From positions 62,001-126,000 of the forward strand of contig NZ_JAUXQZ010000003.1 of the NCBI RefSeq assembly GCF_030682035.1: a stretch of DNA of 64,000 nucleotides, in the 5' to 3' direction. The translations under genes were made by a program, and so were the position numbers. Positions 63,563 through 64,000 of the stretch are shown piece after piece; within the stretch, counting starts at the first letter, position 1; every line of letters begins with the position of its first letter. The stretch comes from Brevundimonas sp. Its GTDB lineage: Bacteria > Pseudomonadota > Alphaproteobacteria > Caulobacterales > Caulobacteraceae. A model generated the notes under the pieces. The model searched no databases. It was not told the DNA's origin and saw only the letters and a list, made by a program, of their open reading frames with translations.

Positions 63563-64000
63563 AAGCGGATCACCGTCCGCACGGCGCGGCCGTCGGCCAG
63601 ATCGTCGAAGGCGGCGTTGATGCCCTCCAGCCCGATCGTCCCGCTCAGCAGCCGGTCGACCGGCAGCCGCCCCTGCCGGAACAGGGCGACATAACGAGGG
63701 ATGTCGCGGCTGGGCACGCAGGTCCCGATGTAGCTGCCCTTCAGGGTCCGCTCCTCGGCGACCAGCTGGACGACATTGACCGCCAGCGCGGCGTCGGGCG
63801 GGGGCAGGCCCGCGGTGACGGTGGTCCCGCCGCGCCGCGTCATCCGCCACGCCGCCTCCAGCGCCGCGACCGATCCGGCCATCTCGAACACAAACTCGAC
63901 CCCGCCGCCGGTCAGGGCCCGGACCTGCTCGATGGCGTCGGGGGCGGCGGCGTTGACCGTCTGGACCGGCCCGAGGCTGCGCGCCAGGGCCAGCTTGTCC
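63559..64000 (-). CDS. Zinc-dependent alcohol dehydrogenase, C-terminal part
   Basis: The gene runs off the right edge. The part seen (about 147 codons) includes the end of the nucleotide-binding domain (FVFEMAGSVAALEAAWRMTRRGGTTVTAGLP, in part) and the end TCVPSRDIPRYVALFRQGRLPVDRLLSGTI of the medium-chain dehydrogenases (class III/aryl alcohol type). Substrate not predictable. Confidence 0.85.
   Translation of the reverse strand, partial: DKLALARSLGPVQTVNAAAPDAIEQVRALTGGGVEFVFEMAGSVAALEAAWRMTRRGGTTVTAGLPPPDAALAVNVVQLVAEERTLKGSYIGTCVPSRDIPRYVALFRQGRLPVDRLLSGTIGLEGINAAFDDLADGRAVRTVIRF

Overview
The window comes from a high-GC alphaproteobacterium of the Caulobacterales, most likely Brevundimonas or a close relative. 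This rests on several features read together: the cytochrome aa3 oxidase order coxB-coxA-ctaB-small ORF-ctaG-coxC-DUF983-surf1-M16 followed closely by a PdeA-like GEDEF/EAL protein; several TonB-dependent receptors; an acetoacetyl-CoA reductase; and many GC-rich palindromic intergenic repeats. No rRNA, tRNA, CRISPR array or transposase was recognised. Both ends cut genes: a POT peptide transporter on the left and a zinc alcohol dehydrogenase on the right.

Layout. 1-6.4 kb: transporter tail with a clear terminator, two tandem paralogous TonB receptors that share an upstream sequence element, and a TraB/GumN-like secreted protein. 6.4-9.8 kb (minus strand): TldD protease, then a PadR regulator / DUF1700 membrane protein / GIN-domain exported protein operon with a 13-bp direct repeat as likely operator. 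10-18 kb: the cytochrome c oxidase operon with its assembly factors, ending in an M16 peptidase. 18.2-29.5 kb: acetyltransferase, PdeA-like phosphodiesterase, YqgE, peroxiredoxin, a solitary Vsr-like nuclease, a hybrid histidine kinase, pyrD-DUF952-sixA, a methyltransferase and glyoxalase II. 29.5-40.9 kb: PhaB, alcohol dehydrogenase, DUF72, a TetR regulator divergent from a small secreted protein, debris of signalling genes, glutamate-cysteine ligase, RsmE, two acyl-CoA dehydrogenases and a MerR regulator with a LiuR-like operator. 40.9-50 kb: a tiny DUF2256 protein, an iron-uptake divergon (outer membrane protein / cupredoxin-FTR1), DoxX, SelO, NhaA and a large TonB receptor. 50-56.4 kb: RND efflux pair and LepA. 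56.4-59.6 kb: an EcoRII-like restriction-modification cassette (C5 methyltransferase, Vsr, EcoRII-type endonuclease), evidently acquired. 59.9-64 kb: hypothetical proteins, a secreted acidic repeat protein, a fasciclin lipoprotein and a NYN/LOTUS protein.

The most unusual signal is the palindromic repeats that have entered coding sequence. One adds about 42 residues inside RsmE just before its SAM-binding loop. Two others form both ends of the DUF983 protein, and the second also supplies the ribosome binding site of surf1. Other points of interest are the compact FTR1 locus with an outer membrane partner and Fur-like site, the complete EcoRII-like cassette, and a threefold-repeat acidic secreted protein. 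All functional calls are from reading the sequence and recalled family knowledge; no database search was run.
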